From contig NZ_PTJS01000001.1 of NCBI RefSeq assembly GCF_002941025.1, positions 2,976,001 through 3,040,000 of the forward strand: a stretch of 64,000 bases of DNA, read 5' to 3'. The notes under the pieces were generated by a model, which saw nothing but the letters and a program-made list of their open reading frames with translations, made no database searches and was not told where the DNA came from. The position numbers and the translations under genes were made by a program. This DNA is from Streptomyces sp. QL37. Lineage in GTDB: Bacteria; Actinomycetota; Actinomycetes; Streptomycetales; Streptomycetaceae. Below, in pieces: positions 24,644-32,930 of this stretch. Within the stretch, counting starts at the first letter, position 1. Every line of letters starts with the position of its first letter.

Positions 24644-25392
24644 CGGTCCTGGCCCACCTCAGCGACCTGCACCTGGACGGCACCGAGGAGACCGCCGACC
24701 GCGCCCGCCGGGCCGTCTCCCACCTCACCGGGCTGCCCGGCACGGTCGACGCCACGCTGGTCACCGGGGACATCACCGACCGGGGCAGGGCGGCGGAGTA
24801 CCGGCAGGCGCGCGATGTCCTCGCCCCGCTGTACGAGCGCGGCCCCGTGCTGCTCTGCCCCGGCAACCACGACTCCCGCCCGGAGTACCGGCAGGTGCTG
24901 CTCGGCGGGAGCGGCACGGCTCCGGTCAACGAGGTCCGGGCCGTCGGACCGGACGGGGCCCGGGTCCTGATGTGCGACTCGTCGGTGCCCGGCCGGCCGG
25001 AGGGCCTACTGGAACCGGAGACGCTGGAGTGGCTGGACGACACGCTCGCCGCCGCCCCCGGCCGTCCGGCCTTCGTCGCCTTCCACCACCCGCCCGCGCC
25101 GCTCGGCCTGCCGTACATCGACCGCATCGGGCTGCACGGACCGGACGCCCTGGCGAAGGTCCTGGCACGTCACCCGCAGGTGGTCGCCGTGCTCTGCGGC
25201 CACGCGCACACGGCGGCGGCGACCACCTTCGCCGGCCGCCCGCTGCTCTGCGCCCCAGGCATCGTGTCGTCCGCGCTCATGCCCTGGGAACAGGGCCCGG
25301 ACTCCTCCTGGAAGACCCACGCCGCGCCGCCCTCGCTCGTCTTCCACCTCTACGAGGAGGGAAGACTGACGAGCCATGTCCGCGTGGTGTGA
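24640..25392 (+). CDS. Calcineurin-like metallophosphoesterase (CpdA-like)
   Basis: This 250-aa enzyme has the complete class III phosphodiesterase metal set: AHLSDLHLDG (Asp9, His11), LVTGDITDRG, PGNHDSRPEY, FHHPPAP and CGHAHT. It is related to CpdA/Icc cyclic-nucleotide phosphodiesterases. There is no signal peptide. It is the last gene of region 3, coupled by GTGA to the exporter. With the HAD and alkaline-phosphatase-type enzymes it is the third phosphate-removing enzyme in the operon. Confidence 0.9.
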   Translation: MTVLAHLSDLHLDGTEETADRARRAVSHLTGLPGTVDATLVTGDITDRGRAAEYRQARDVLAPLYERGPVLLCPGNHDSRPEYRQVLLGGSGTAPVNEVRAVGPDGARVLMCDSSVPGRPEGLLEPETLEWLDDTLAAAPGRPAFVAFHHPPAPLGLPYIDRIGLHGPDALAKVLARHPQVVAVLCGHAHTAAATTFAGRPLLCAPGIVSSALMPWEQGPDSSWKTHAAPPSLVFHLYEEGRLTSHVRVV

Positions 25393-25453
25393 CCCCACAC
25401 CGAGGGCATCGGCCACAGGACGCCCACCCGGAGCCCGCGCACGCCGGAGCGCG

Positions 25454-25475
25454 ACGGTCCGGTCGAGCGGACCGT
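25454..25475. terminator. Hairpin after region 3
   Basis: ACGGTCCG and CGGACCGT form a perfect 8-bp stem with a 6-base loop. It sits 61 bases after the phosphoesterase stop and 71 bases before the end of the convergent glycosyltransferase gene, consistent with a shared terminator. Confidence 0.5.
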
Positions 25476-25546
25476 GAGTTCCCGGGTCGAGTACACGTCG
25501 ACCGAGCCGGCCGGAAGGCCGCGGCACCCCACCGCGGGCGCCCCGC

Positions 25547-27487
25547 TCAGCGCGAGCGGCCCAGCCGTCGCCGCACGCGCCGGACCTGGCCGTTGTCGGC
25601 GACCGTGTCGAGGATCCTGCGTCCGGCGCCGGCCTCGTACGCCGGGCCCTCCAGCCGGAGCAGGGTGCCGCCGCGGACCACGGCGTACGCGACCGGCGCG
25701 TCCGCCTTCGGCAGGGTGACCGGGTGGCGTCCGTCGGGGAGCTTCAGACGGGCGGGGAGGCGCAGCAGCGCCGTCGGCCCGTCGGTCGCGGGGACCACTT
25801 CGGCGGTGACCGTCAGGGCGGACACGGTGACCTTGACGCGGGCCGGGTCTCCGGGGCCCGCCACCACGTACGGCAGCGGGAGCGACCGCCCGCCGCGCGC
25901 GGCGTTCGCGGCGGCGGCACCGGCCGTGTCGGGGCCGAACCTGCGCAGGCGCTGGTCCATGTCGAGGGCGAGCTGGCCGACACCGGTGGTCCAGTACGGG
26001 AGGGCGAGCCGGCCGCCGGCCAGCGCCGGGCCCGCGGCCGGACCGCCGCTCGGGACGCCCTTGCCGGTCACCCGGACCATCCGGTCGATGCCCAGCAGGT
26101 GGACGAACGCCCACACGTCGTAGATCCCGCGCTCGATCCGCCGTCCGCCGGCCAGTCCCTGCGGGTCGAGGCGGAGCCGTCCGGAGGCGAGGAGCCGGGA
26201 CCTGCCCTTCCCCAGGGGCTGGAGCCGGACCTCCAGGTCGCCGTCCGGGTACCACCAGTCCTCCCGGTCGCGGTCCTTGACGACCAGCTCCGCGTACGCC
26301 ATCCGGAGCGGGTCGCGGACCTCCCATCCGTCCTCCGTTCCCGGTACGCCGGTCAGCAGCTCCGGGTCGAGCCACCACTTCCCGTCGCGCTCGGTCAGGA
26401 CCAGCGGCTCACCGTCGCCGCGCAGCAGTTCCAGCGTGACGTCGGCGACGAGGCAGCCGTCCTGCCAGTACGGTGCGCCGATCCCGCTGCGGGCCGTCAC
26501 GGTGCGGACGTGCTCCGCGAACGCGACCGCCCCGGCGAAGTCGCCGCGTTCCAGCAGTTCGGCCCGTACCCCGCTCACGGCGGGCAGCCCACGCCGAACC
26601 GCGGCCGGGAACTCCTCCAGCGCCACCGCGCGGGCCGTGTCGAACCGCTGGCGCTGCTCGGCCGGGTCCTCACGCAGGATCTCGGGCTCGCGGGCCCTGG
26701 AGAGGACCTCGACGTGGTACAGCCGGTGGAGGAGACGGTTCTGCAAGGCGTCGACGTCGTCGGAAGGGCCGGTGCCGTCCTTGATCTGCCCGATGACGGT
26801 ACGGAGATTGGGCCAGAACCCGTGCCGCGGATTGAACCGGTGGCGGGTGTTGTTCCCGCCGTCGTCCCGCTTCAACCAGTAGTAGCAGGGGTAGTCGGCC
26901 AGGACCGAGATCCGCTCCGCCTTCAGGTAGGCGGCGGTGACGAAGGCCAGGTCCTCCATGATCCAGGGGCCCTCGGGGAAGCGCAGCCCGTGCTGCTCGA
27001 CGAAGGCCCGCCGGAACATCTTGTGCGGTGACATGCTCTGCATGAGCTCGTCGTTCTCGATCGTGCAGCTGTCCAGCGTGTGCCGGAACAGCCGCCGGGG
27101 CCGCACCATCGTGCTCGACATCTTGCCGATCACCACGTCGGCCCGGTTACGCGTCGCGTGCTCGTAGAGCCGCTCCAGGGCCTCGGGCCCGAGCTTGTCG
27201 TCGTGGTCGACGAACTGCACGTACTCGCCCTTGGCGTGCTTCATGCCGAGGTTGCGCGGAGCGCCCGGCCAGCCGGAGTTGGGCTGCGTGTGCACGTGGA
27301 CGTGGCCGTGCCCGGCGGCCAGTTTCTCCAGCCGTGCCAAGGTGTCGTCCGTGGACCCGTCGTCCACGTAGATGACCTCGTACTCGTCGGCCGGAAGGCT
27401 CTGGCCGAGCAGCGACGGGGCGCACTCGTCGACGTATTTCCCGGTGTTGTACACGGGGACGATCACGCTGACCTTGACTCTCGGCAT
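25547..27487 (-). CDS. Family 2 glycosyltransferase
   Basis: This 646-aa protein has an N-terminal GT-A domain: VSVIVPVYNTGKYVDEC, then VIYVDDGSTDDT, GAPRNLG and FVDHDD with the metal-binding Asp-x-Asp region. The catalytic domain covers about 230 residues. The remaining 400 are an extended C-terminal part with beta-rich repeats, as in actinobacterial teichoic-acid or capsule glycosyltransferases. No membrane helix is apparent. The start is ATG 27487; the frame runs on upstream but those codons look non-coding. It probably builds a cell-wall polymer. It is convergent with region 3 and not part of it. Confidence 0.88.
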   Translation of the reverse strand: MPRVKVSVIVPVYNTGKYVDECAPSLLGQSLPADEYEVIYVDDGSTDDTLARLEKLAAGHGHVHVHTQPNSGWPGAPRNLGMKHAKGEYVQFVDHDDKLGPEALERLYEHATRNRADVVIGKMSSTMVRPRRLFRHTLDSCTIENDELMQSMSPHKMFRRAFVEQHGLRFPEGPWIMEDLAFVTAAYLKAERISVLADYPCYYWLKRDDGGNNTRHRFNPRHGFWPNLRTVIGQIKDGTGPSDDVDALQNRLLHRLYHVEVLSRAREPEILREDPAEQRQRFDTARAVALEEFPAAVRRGLPAVSGVRAELLERGDFAGAVAFAEHVRTVTARSGIGAPYWQDGCLVADVTLELLRGDGEPLVLTERDGKWWLDPELLTGVPGTEDGWEVRDPLRMAYAELVVKDRDREDWWYPDGDLEVRLQPLGKGRSRLLASGRLRLDPQGLAGGRRIERGIYDVWAFVHLLGIDRMVRVTGKGVPSGGPAAGPALAGGRLALPYWTTGVGQLALDMDQRLRRFGPDTAGAAAANAARGGRSLPLPYVVAGPGDPARVKVTVSALTVTAEVVPATDGPTALLRLPARLKLPDGRHPVTLPKADAPVAYAVVRGGTLLRLEGPAYEAGAGRRILDTVADNGQVRRVRRRLGRSR

Positions 27488-27785
27488 TCCACGGACCTTC
27501 ACGTCGGCGGGCGTAGGGCATCCGAACCCTCCCTCCCCGGGCCGGACGACGAGGGGTGAAACCCTGATCCGGTCCCCGGAACCGTCCGGACGGCTCACGG
27601 ACGGCTCACGCAAGCGGAATGGGGCCCGGCCCATGGGCCGGACCCCCCTCGCTTTCCCCCTCCGTCGGGCTTCCCGATCCCCCCGGACCCCTCCCCGGAA
27701 GTCCCGACGCAGAGTACGACCGGGGAGGGTGCGTAAAGGTTGCACGCCTTGACGATCTCTTTACCTTCGAGTCGTCGACCCGCTC
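27488..27785. other. 298-base gap with tandem repeat and possible promoter
   Basis: No gene is visible. An 11-base tandem direct repeat, GGACGGCTCAC, lies at 27588-27609, joined to a CCGTCCGGACGG palindrome. An A/T-rich stretch around 27730-27780 may hold the glycosyltransferase promoter. Confidence 0.5.
27711..27743 (-). promoter_or_regulatory. Possible ECF-type promoter for the glycosyltransferase
   Basis: On the minus strand GCAACC (27743-27738) is followed about 16 bases later by GGTCGTACTC. An AACC-type -35 box resembles extracytoplasmic-function sigma promoters, which would suit an envelope gene. The implied leader of about 220 bases is long, so this is tentative. Confidence 0.3.
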
Positions 27786-28619
27786 TCAGCAGGCATGTTC
27801 CAGGTACCGGGCGGCGACTTCGGCGATCACTTCGGCGCCGTCACGGGCCCACAGCCCCTCGTTGAAGATCTCGACCTCGATCGGCCCGTCGAAGCCGGTC
27901 GCCTCGACCTGTCGGCGCATCGCGCGGAAGTCGACGCTCCCGTCGCCCAGTTGGCCCCGGCCCACCAGAACCCCCGCCGGAAGCGGAGTGATCCAGTCGG
28001 CCAGCTGGAAGGAGTGGATCCGGCCGCCCGCGCCCGCCCGGGCGATCTGCGCGGGCACCTGGTCGTCCCACCAGATGTGGTACGCGTCCACGACCACCCC
28101 CACCTGCTCGGCCGGGAAACGCTCGGCGAGGTCCAGGGCCTGGGACAGGGTGGAGACGACGCAGCGGTCCGAGGCGAACATCGGGTGGAGCGGCTCGATC
28201 GCGAGGCGGACGTTGCGCTCGGCGGCGTACGGGGCGAGCTCCGCCAGCGCGTCGGCGATGCGCTCCCGGGCGGCGTACAGGTCCTTCTCCCCGTCGGGGA
28301 GACCGCCGGAGACCAGGACGAGGGTGTCGCTGTTCACGCCCGCCGCCTCGTCGACCGCCGCACGGTTGTCGTCCAGGGCGCGGGCGCGTTCGGCGGGGTC
28401 GGTGGCGGTGAGGAAGCCGCCGCGGCAGAGGCTGGTGACGGTGAGGCCCGCGTCCCTCATCAGCTGCCCGGCACGCTCGACTCCGTACTCCTGCACCGGG
28501 GCGCGCCACAGGCCGACCTGGCCGATGCCCGCCTTGGCGCAGCCCTCGACGAGCTCCGGCAGGGAGAGCTGCCTGACCGTCTCCTGGTTGATGGAGAGAC
28601 GGGACAGTTCGCTGGTCAT
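27786..28619 (-). CDS. Sugar phosphate isomerase/epimerase (xylose-isomerase-like TIM barrel)
   Basis: This 277-aa AP-endonuclease-2/xylose-isomerase-like TIM barrel has AIEPLHPMF (metal-binding Glu), VVDAYHIWWDD (Asp/His ligands), IHSFQLADW and a late EVEIFNEG, which together form the usual Glu-Asp-His-Glu metal site. The length is typical. It isomerises or epimerises a keto sugar or inositol derivative. It overlaps the DUF993 gene by ATGA and lies last in a three-gene catabolic operon controlled by the divergent LacI regulator. Confidence 0.9.
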   Translation of the reverse strand: MTSELSRLSINQETVRQLSLPELVEGCAKAGIGQVGLWRAPVQEYGVERAGQLMRDAGLTVTSLCRGGFLTATDPAERARALDDNRAAVDEAAGVNSDTLVLVSGGLPDGEKDLYAARERIADALAELAPYAAERNVRLAIEPLHPMFASDRCVVSTLSQALDLAERFPAEQVGVVVDAYHIWWDDQVPAQIARAGAGGRIHSFQLADWITPLPAGVLVGRGQLGDGSVDFRAMRRQVEATGFDGPIEVEIFNEGLWARDGAEVIAEVAARYLEHAC

Positions 28620-29758
28620 CGGCTTCCTCCGTGGACGGTCAGCAGGGCGCGCACGCGGGCCTCGGCCAGCTCGGGGTCCGGGAACAGGCCGAGACGGTCG
28701 GCCAGTTCGTACGCCTTCGCCAGGTGCGGCAGCGAGCGGGCGGACTGCAGCCCTCCGACCATCGTGAAGTGGTCCTGGTGGCCCGCGAGCCAGGCGAGGA
28801 ACACCACGCCGGTCTTGTAGAAGCGGGTCGGGGCCTTGAACAGATGGCGCGACAGCTCGACCGTGGGGTCCAGCAGCGCCCGGAAGCCCTCGGTGTCCCC
28901 GGTGTCCAGGACCCGCACCGCGTGGGCGGCCAGCGGGCCGAGCGGGTCGAAGATGCCGAGCAGGGCGTGGCTGAAGCCCCGGTCGTCGCCCGCGATCAGC
29001 TCGGGGTAGTTGAAGTCGTCGCCGGTGTAGCAGCGCACCCCGCTGGGGAGCCGGCGCCGTACGTCGATCTCGCGCTCGGCGTCCAGGAGCGAGATCTTGA
29101 TGCCGTCGACCTTGTCCGGGTGCTCCGCGATGACCTTCAGGAAGGTGTCCGTGGCCGTGTCGAGGTCCGGGCTGCCCCAGTAGCCCTCCAGCGCCGGGTC
29201 GAACATGGGGCCGAGCCAGTGCAGGACGACCGGCTCCGTGGCCTGGCGCAGCAGGTGGGCATACGTCTCCAGGTAGTCCTCGGGGCCGTTCGCCGCGGCG
29301 GCGAGCGCGCGGGAGGCCATCAGGATGGCCTGGGCGCCGCTCTCCTCGACCAGGGCGAGCTGCTCCTCGTACGCCGCGCGCACCTCGGGCAGGGTGGCGG
29401 GGCCGGTGAGCTGGTCGGTGCCCACGCCGCAGGCGATCCTGCCGCCCACCGACTTCGCCTCGGCGGCCGAGCGGCGGATCAGCTCCGCCGCGCCGGCCCA
29501 GTCCAGGCCCATGCCGCGCTGCGCGGTGTCCATGGCCTCGGCGACTCCCAGGCCGTGCGACCAGAGGTGGCGGCGGAAGGCGAGGGTGGCGTCCCAGTCG
29601 ACGGCGACGGGGTCGTCGGGGCTGATGTCGGCGTACGGGTCGGCGACGACGTGGGCGGCGGAGAAGACCGTACGGGAGGCGAGGGGCGCCCCGGACGGTG
29701 CCAGGTCGAGCGGGGTGGTCCGGGGCTCGTAGGGCCCCTGCGGGAGATGGATGGTCAC
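28616..29758 (-). CDS. DUF993 / dihydrodipicolinate synthase-like protein
   Basis: This 380-aa protein matches the DUF993 group, which resembles dihydrodipicolinate synthase-type aldolases (TIM barrel). Family traits are the long RTVFSAAHVVADPY start, VVLHWLGPMFDP, GIKISLLDAE (Lys in the position of the Schiff-base residue) and RCYTGDDFNYPELI. The GTG start overlaps the upstream gene by GTGA, and the stop overlaps the isomerase by ATGA. It probably cleaves or dehydrates a keto-sugar acid in the same catabolic route as the neighbouring oxidoreductase and isomerase; the reaction is not established from sequence. Confidence 0.85.
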   Translation of the reverse strand: MTIHLPQGPYEPRTTPLDLAPSGAPLASRTVFSAAHVVADPYADISPDDPVAVDWDATLAFRRHLWSHGLGVAEAMDTAQRGMGLDWAGAAELIRRSAAEAKSVGGRIACGVGTDQLTGPATLPEVRAAYEEQLALVEESGAQAILMASRALAAAANGPEDYLETYAHLLRQATEPVVLHWLGPMFDPALEGYWGSPDLDTATDTFLKVIAEHPDKVDGIKISLLDAEREIDVRRRLPSGVRCYTGDDFNYPELIAGDDRGFSHALLGIFDPLGPLAAHAVRVLDTGDTEGFRALLDPTVELSRHLFKAPTRFYKTGVVFLAWLAGHQDHFTMVGGLQSARSLPHLAKAYELADRLGLFPDPELAEARVRALLTVHGGSR

Positions 29759-30906
29759 AGGCTCAGCTCCGGCACGTCGAAGCGGCGGCCCTCGGCCGAG
29801 GACTTGAGGCCGAGCTCGGCGAGCTGGACGCCCCGGGCGCCGGCCATCAGGTCCCAGGTGTAGGGCTCGTCGAGGACGATGTGGCGCAGGAAGAGCTCCC
29901 ACTGGGCCTTGAAGCCGTTGTCGAACTCACCGTTGTCGGGGACCTCCTGCCACTGGTCGCGGAAGGGCTCGGTGACCGGGAGGTCGGGGTTCCAGACCGG
30001 CTTGGGAGTGGCCGAGCGGTGCTGGACGCGGCAGTTGCGCAGGCCCGCGACGGCGGAGCCGTGGGTGCCGTCGACCTGGAACTCGACGAGCTCGTCGCGG
30101 TTGACGCGGACCGCCCAGGAGGAGTTGATCTGGGCGACGGCGCCGCCCGCCAGCTGGAAGGTGCCGTACGCGGCGTCGTCGGCGGTGGCGGCGTAGGGCT
30201 TGCCCTGCTCGTCCCAGCGCTGCGGGATGTGCGTCTGCACATGGGCCGAGACGCTGGTGACCTGGCCGAACAGCTCGTGCAGGACGTACTCCCAGTGCGG
30301 GAACATGTCGACGACGATGCCGCCGCCGTCCTCCGCGCGGTAGTTCCAGGAGGGGCGCTGGGCCTCCTGCCAGTCGCCTTCGAAGACCCAGTAGCCGAAC
30401 TCGCCGCGCACGGAGAGGATCTCGCCGAAGAAGCCGCCGTCGATGAGGCGCTTCAGCTTGAGGAGGCCCGGGAGGAAGATCTTGTCCTGGACCACTCCGT
30501 GCTTGATGCCGGCGTCGCGGGCGAGGCGGGCCAGGTCGAGCGCGCCCTCGACGTCCGTCGCGGTGGGCTTCTCGGTGTAGATGTGCTTGCCCGCCGCGAT
30601 CGCCTTCTTGATCGCCTCGACACGGGCCGAGGTGACCTGGGCGTCGAAGTAGATGTCGATCGACTCGTCGGCGAGCACCGCGTCCAGGTCCGTCGACCAT
30701 TCGGTGAGGCCGTGCTGCTCGGCGAGCGCTTCGAGCGCGTGGGCGCGGCGGCCGACGAGCACCGGTTCCGGCCACAGCACCTCGCCGTCACCGAGGTCGA
30801 GGCCGCCCTGCTCGCGGATCGCGAGGATCGAGCGCACCAGGTGCTGCCGGTATCCCATGCGTCCCGTGACGCCGTTCATGGCGATGCGCACTGTCCTGCG
30901 TGTCAC
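29755..30906 (-). CDS. Gfo/Idh/MocA family oxidoreductase
   Basis: This 383-aa NAD(P)-dependent dehydrogenase starts VRIAMNGVTGRMG, a Rossmann fold with a GxxGxxG-like turn. It has the family motif EKPTATD (Lys for catalysis) at about residue 130 and DMFPHWEYV with the His of the sugar site. It oxidises a sugar or inositol hydroxyl. The GTG start at 30906 has GGAGGA seven bases upstream. It is the first gene of the leftward operon, transcribed away from a LacI-type operator. Confidence 0.92.
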   Translation of the reverse strand: MTRRTVRIAMNGVTGRMGYRQHLVRSILAIREQGGLDLGDGEVLWPEPVLVGRRAHALEALAEQHGLTEWSTDLDAVLADESIDIYFDAQVTSARVEAIKKAIAAGKHIYTEKPTATDVEGALDLARLARDAGIKHGVVQDKIFLPGLLKLKRLIDGGFFGEILSVRGEFGYWVFEGDWQEAQRPSWNYRAEDGGGIVVDMFPHWEYVLHELFGQVTSVSAHVQTHIPQRWDEQGKPYAATADDAAYGTFQLAGGAVAQINSSWAVRVNRDELVEFQVDGTHGSAVAGLRNCRVQHRSATPKPVWNPDLPVTEPFRDQWQEVPDNGEFDNGFKAQWELFLRHIVLDEPYTWDLMAGARGVQLAELGLKSSAEGRRFDVPELSL

Positions 30907-30928
30907 GAAAGTTCCTCCATACAGCCGT

Positions 30929-30942
30929 AGCAAGCGCTTTCT
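30929..30942. promoter_or_regulatory. LacI-family operator
   Basis: AGCAAGCGCTTTCT contains the perfect core AAGCGCTT (30932-30939), close to the GAAAGCGCTTTC-type sites bound by LacI/CcpA regulators. It lies between the divergent dehydrogenase and LacI genes and probably represses both until the sugar inducer is present. Confidence 0.7.
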
Positions 30943-31015
30943 ATGCGGTATGACGCTAGCCTGCCGACAGTGGCCTGGACAAGGGGGGCCGCTCCACAAC
31001 TCCTCGAGGAGAGCG

Positions 31016-32083
31016 ATGACAGTCACCCTGGCGGACGTAGCGGCCCGCGCCCGGGTGTCCCCGGCCACCGTGTCCCGTGTCCTGAACGGCAACTACCCGG
31101 TGGCCTCGTCCACCCGGGAGCGGGTCCTGCGTGCGGTGGACGATCTGGACTACGTACTGAACGGCCCGGCCAGCTCACTCGCCGCCGCCACGTCCGACCT
31201 GGTGGGCATCCTGGTCAACGACATCGCCGACCCGTTCTTCGGCATCATGGCCGGAGCCGCGCAGAGCGAGATCGGCGGCCCGGGCGACGGAACCGGCCGC
31301 GCGGGCGGCGAGAAGCTCGCCGTCGTGTGCAACACCGGTGGCTCCCCCGGGCGCGAACTCACCTACCTCACCCTGCTGCAACGGCAGCGCGCCGCGGCCG
31401 TCGTCCTGACCGGCGGCGCGCTGGAGGACCCGGCGCACCAGGCCGCGATGGCGGTGAAACTGGCCAAGCTCGCGGACGCGGGCACCCGGATCGTCTTCTG
31501 CGGCCGCCCCCCGCTGCCGGGCACCGACGCGGTGGCCGCCGCACTGACCTTCGACAACCGGGGCGGCGCCAGGCGCCTCACCGAGCATCTGATCGCCCTG
31601 GGCCACCGACGGATCGGCTACGTCGCCGGTCCCCTGGAGCGCACCACGACCCGGCACCGGCTGGAGGGCCACCGCGAGGCCATGAAGGCCGCCGGGCTGT
31701 ACGGGGACGAGGAGAGCGTCACCGTCCACGGCCCGTACGACCGGAGTTCCGGCTACGACGCCACCCTCGAACTCCTGCGCAGGGAACCGGACGTGACGGC
31801 CGTCGTCGCCGCCAACGACACCGTGGCACTCGGCGCCTGTGCGGCGGTCAGGGAGCGCGGGCTCCGCATCCCCGAGGACATCTCCGTGGCCGGCTTCGAC
31901 GATCTGCCGTTCTCCGTCGACGCCGTGCCCGCCCTGACGACCGTACGCCTGCCGCTGTTCGAGGCGGGGGCGCGGGCGGGCCGGCTGGCGATGGGCAAGG
32001 AGACGCCTCCGGCGGGAGGTACGGCGACGATCGCCGCGGAGCTCATGGAACGCGGATCGACGGCGCCGCCGCGGACGGGGTGA
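31016..32083 (+). CDS. LacI family transcriptional regulator
   Basis: This 355-aa regulator has the N-terminal helix-turn-helix [20 protein letters not shown] with the hinge helix at [10 protein letters not shown], and a periplasmic-binding-protein-like effector domain ([43 protein letters not shown]). The ATG has GAGGAGAG upstream. It is divergent from the dehydrogenase operon with an operator between them, and the isomerase gene follows downstream, so it governs this sugar/polyol catabolic locus. Confidence 0.93.
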   Translation: MTVTLADVAARARVSPATVSRVLNGNYPVASSTRERVLRAVDDLDYVLNGPASSLAAATSDLVGILVNDIADPFFGIMAGAAQSEIGGPGDGTGRAGGEKLAVVCNTGGSPGRELTYLTLLQRQRAAAVVLTGGALEDPAHQAAMAVKLAKLADAGTRIVFCGRPPLPGTDAVAAALTFDNRGGARRLTEHLIALGHRRIGYVAGPLERTTTRHRLEGHREAMKAAGLYGDEESVTVHGPYDRSSGYDATLELLRREPDVTAVVAANDTVALGACAAVRERGLRIPEDISVAGFDDLPFSVDAVPALTTVRLPLFEAGARAGRLAMGKETPPAGGTATIAAELMERGSTAPPRTG

Positions 32084-32140
32084 GGAATCTCCCCCGTGAA
32101 CACGGGTAGTGGTCAGACCGCGCCGATGAAAGGACACACC

Positions 32141-32929
32141 GTGAAGCTCGCTTTCTCGACCCTCGGAGTTCCGGGGATGCCCGTGGCGGACGTGGTGCGG
32201 CTCGCCGCCGGGAACGGCTACCAGGGGGTGGAGCTGCGCGCCCATCCCGAGGAGCCGGTCCACCCCGGCCTGACCTCGCTCGAACGGGCCGCCGTGGCGG
32301 AGGAGTTCAAGCGCGGAGGGGTCGAGATCCTCACCGTCGCCGGGTATGTGCGCGTGGCCGCCGAGGGCGAGGACGGACCGGTGATCGCCGCGCTCGCCGA
32401 GCTGGTGGAGCTGGCGCGCGACCTGGGCGCGGCCAACGTCCGGGTGTTCCCCGGCGGCGGGGACCAGGACCCCGCCCAGGCCGACGCGATCGCCGCGCGG
32501 CGCCTGGGAGCCGCCGCGCCGCACGCCGCCGACCTGGGCGTGCGCATCCTGCTGGAGACCCACGACTCGCACCGCGCCGGGGCGGACGTGGCCCGGGTCG
32601 TGGGCACCGTCGGGCACGGACAGATCGGCGCCATCTGGGACGTCATGCACACCTGGCTGGCCGGCGAGGAGCCCGTGGCCAGCCATGCGGTGCTGGCCCC
32701 GCACCTGGGGTACGTACAGGTGAAGGACATCGCCTCCGCCGAGGACACCGTGCCGCTCGCCCTCGGGGCGGGAACGCTGCCCCTGAAGGCGTGCCTGGAC
32801 ACGCTGGACCAGGACGGCTGGGTCTGCTGGGAGTACGAGAAGCGCTGGTACGCCGGGGCCGCCGATCTGCCGGAACTGCTGGCGGCGGGGCGCGAGCACA
32901 TCCTGCGGCTCGGCGCGCCGAAGCAGTAG
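32141..32929 (+). CDS. Sugar phosphate isomerase/epimerase (TIM barrel)
   Basis: This 262-aa xylose-isomerase-like TIM barrel has GYQGVELRAHP, ILLETHDSHRAG, IWDVMHTW and VCWEYEKRW, giving the metal-binding Glu, Asp, His and Glu. I chose GTG 32141 because AAAGGA lies six bases upstream; the open frame continues 45 bases further. It follows the LacI gene and is the second enzyme of this fold in the locus, so two successive isomerisations or two related substrates are likely. Confidence 0.88.
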   Translation: MKLAFSTLGVPGMPVADVVRLAAGNGYQGVELRAHPEEPVHPGLTSLERAAVAEEFKRGGVEILTVAGYVRVAAEGEDGPVIAALAELVELARDLGAANVRVFPGGGDQDPAQADAIAARRLGAAAPHAADLGVRILLETHDSHRAGADVARVVGTVGHGQIGAIWDVMHTWLAGEEPVASHAVLAPHLGYVQVKDIASAEDTVPLALGAGTLPLKACLDTLDQDGWVCWEYEKRWYAGAADLPELLAAGREHILRLGAPKQ

Positions 32930-32930
32930 G

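Noticed and set aside
10336..25392. Prophage or defence island explanation for the dCTP-deaminase genes
   Set aside because: No integrase, phage structural or restriction genes; base composition matches the neighbours, and the exporter and regulators fit a metabolic cluster better. Not excluded as a nucleotide-depletion defence, so mentioned as an alternative only.
27588..27609. Tandem GGACGGCTCAC repeat as a CRISPR or mobile-element trace
   Set aside because: Only two short units, no spacers and no target duplication around a transposase.
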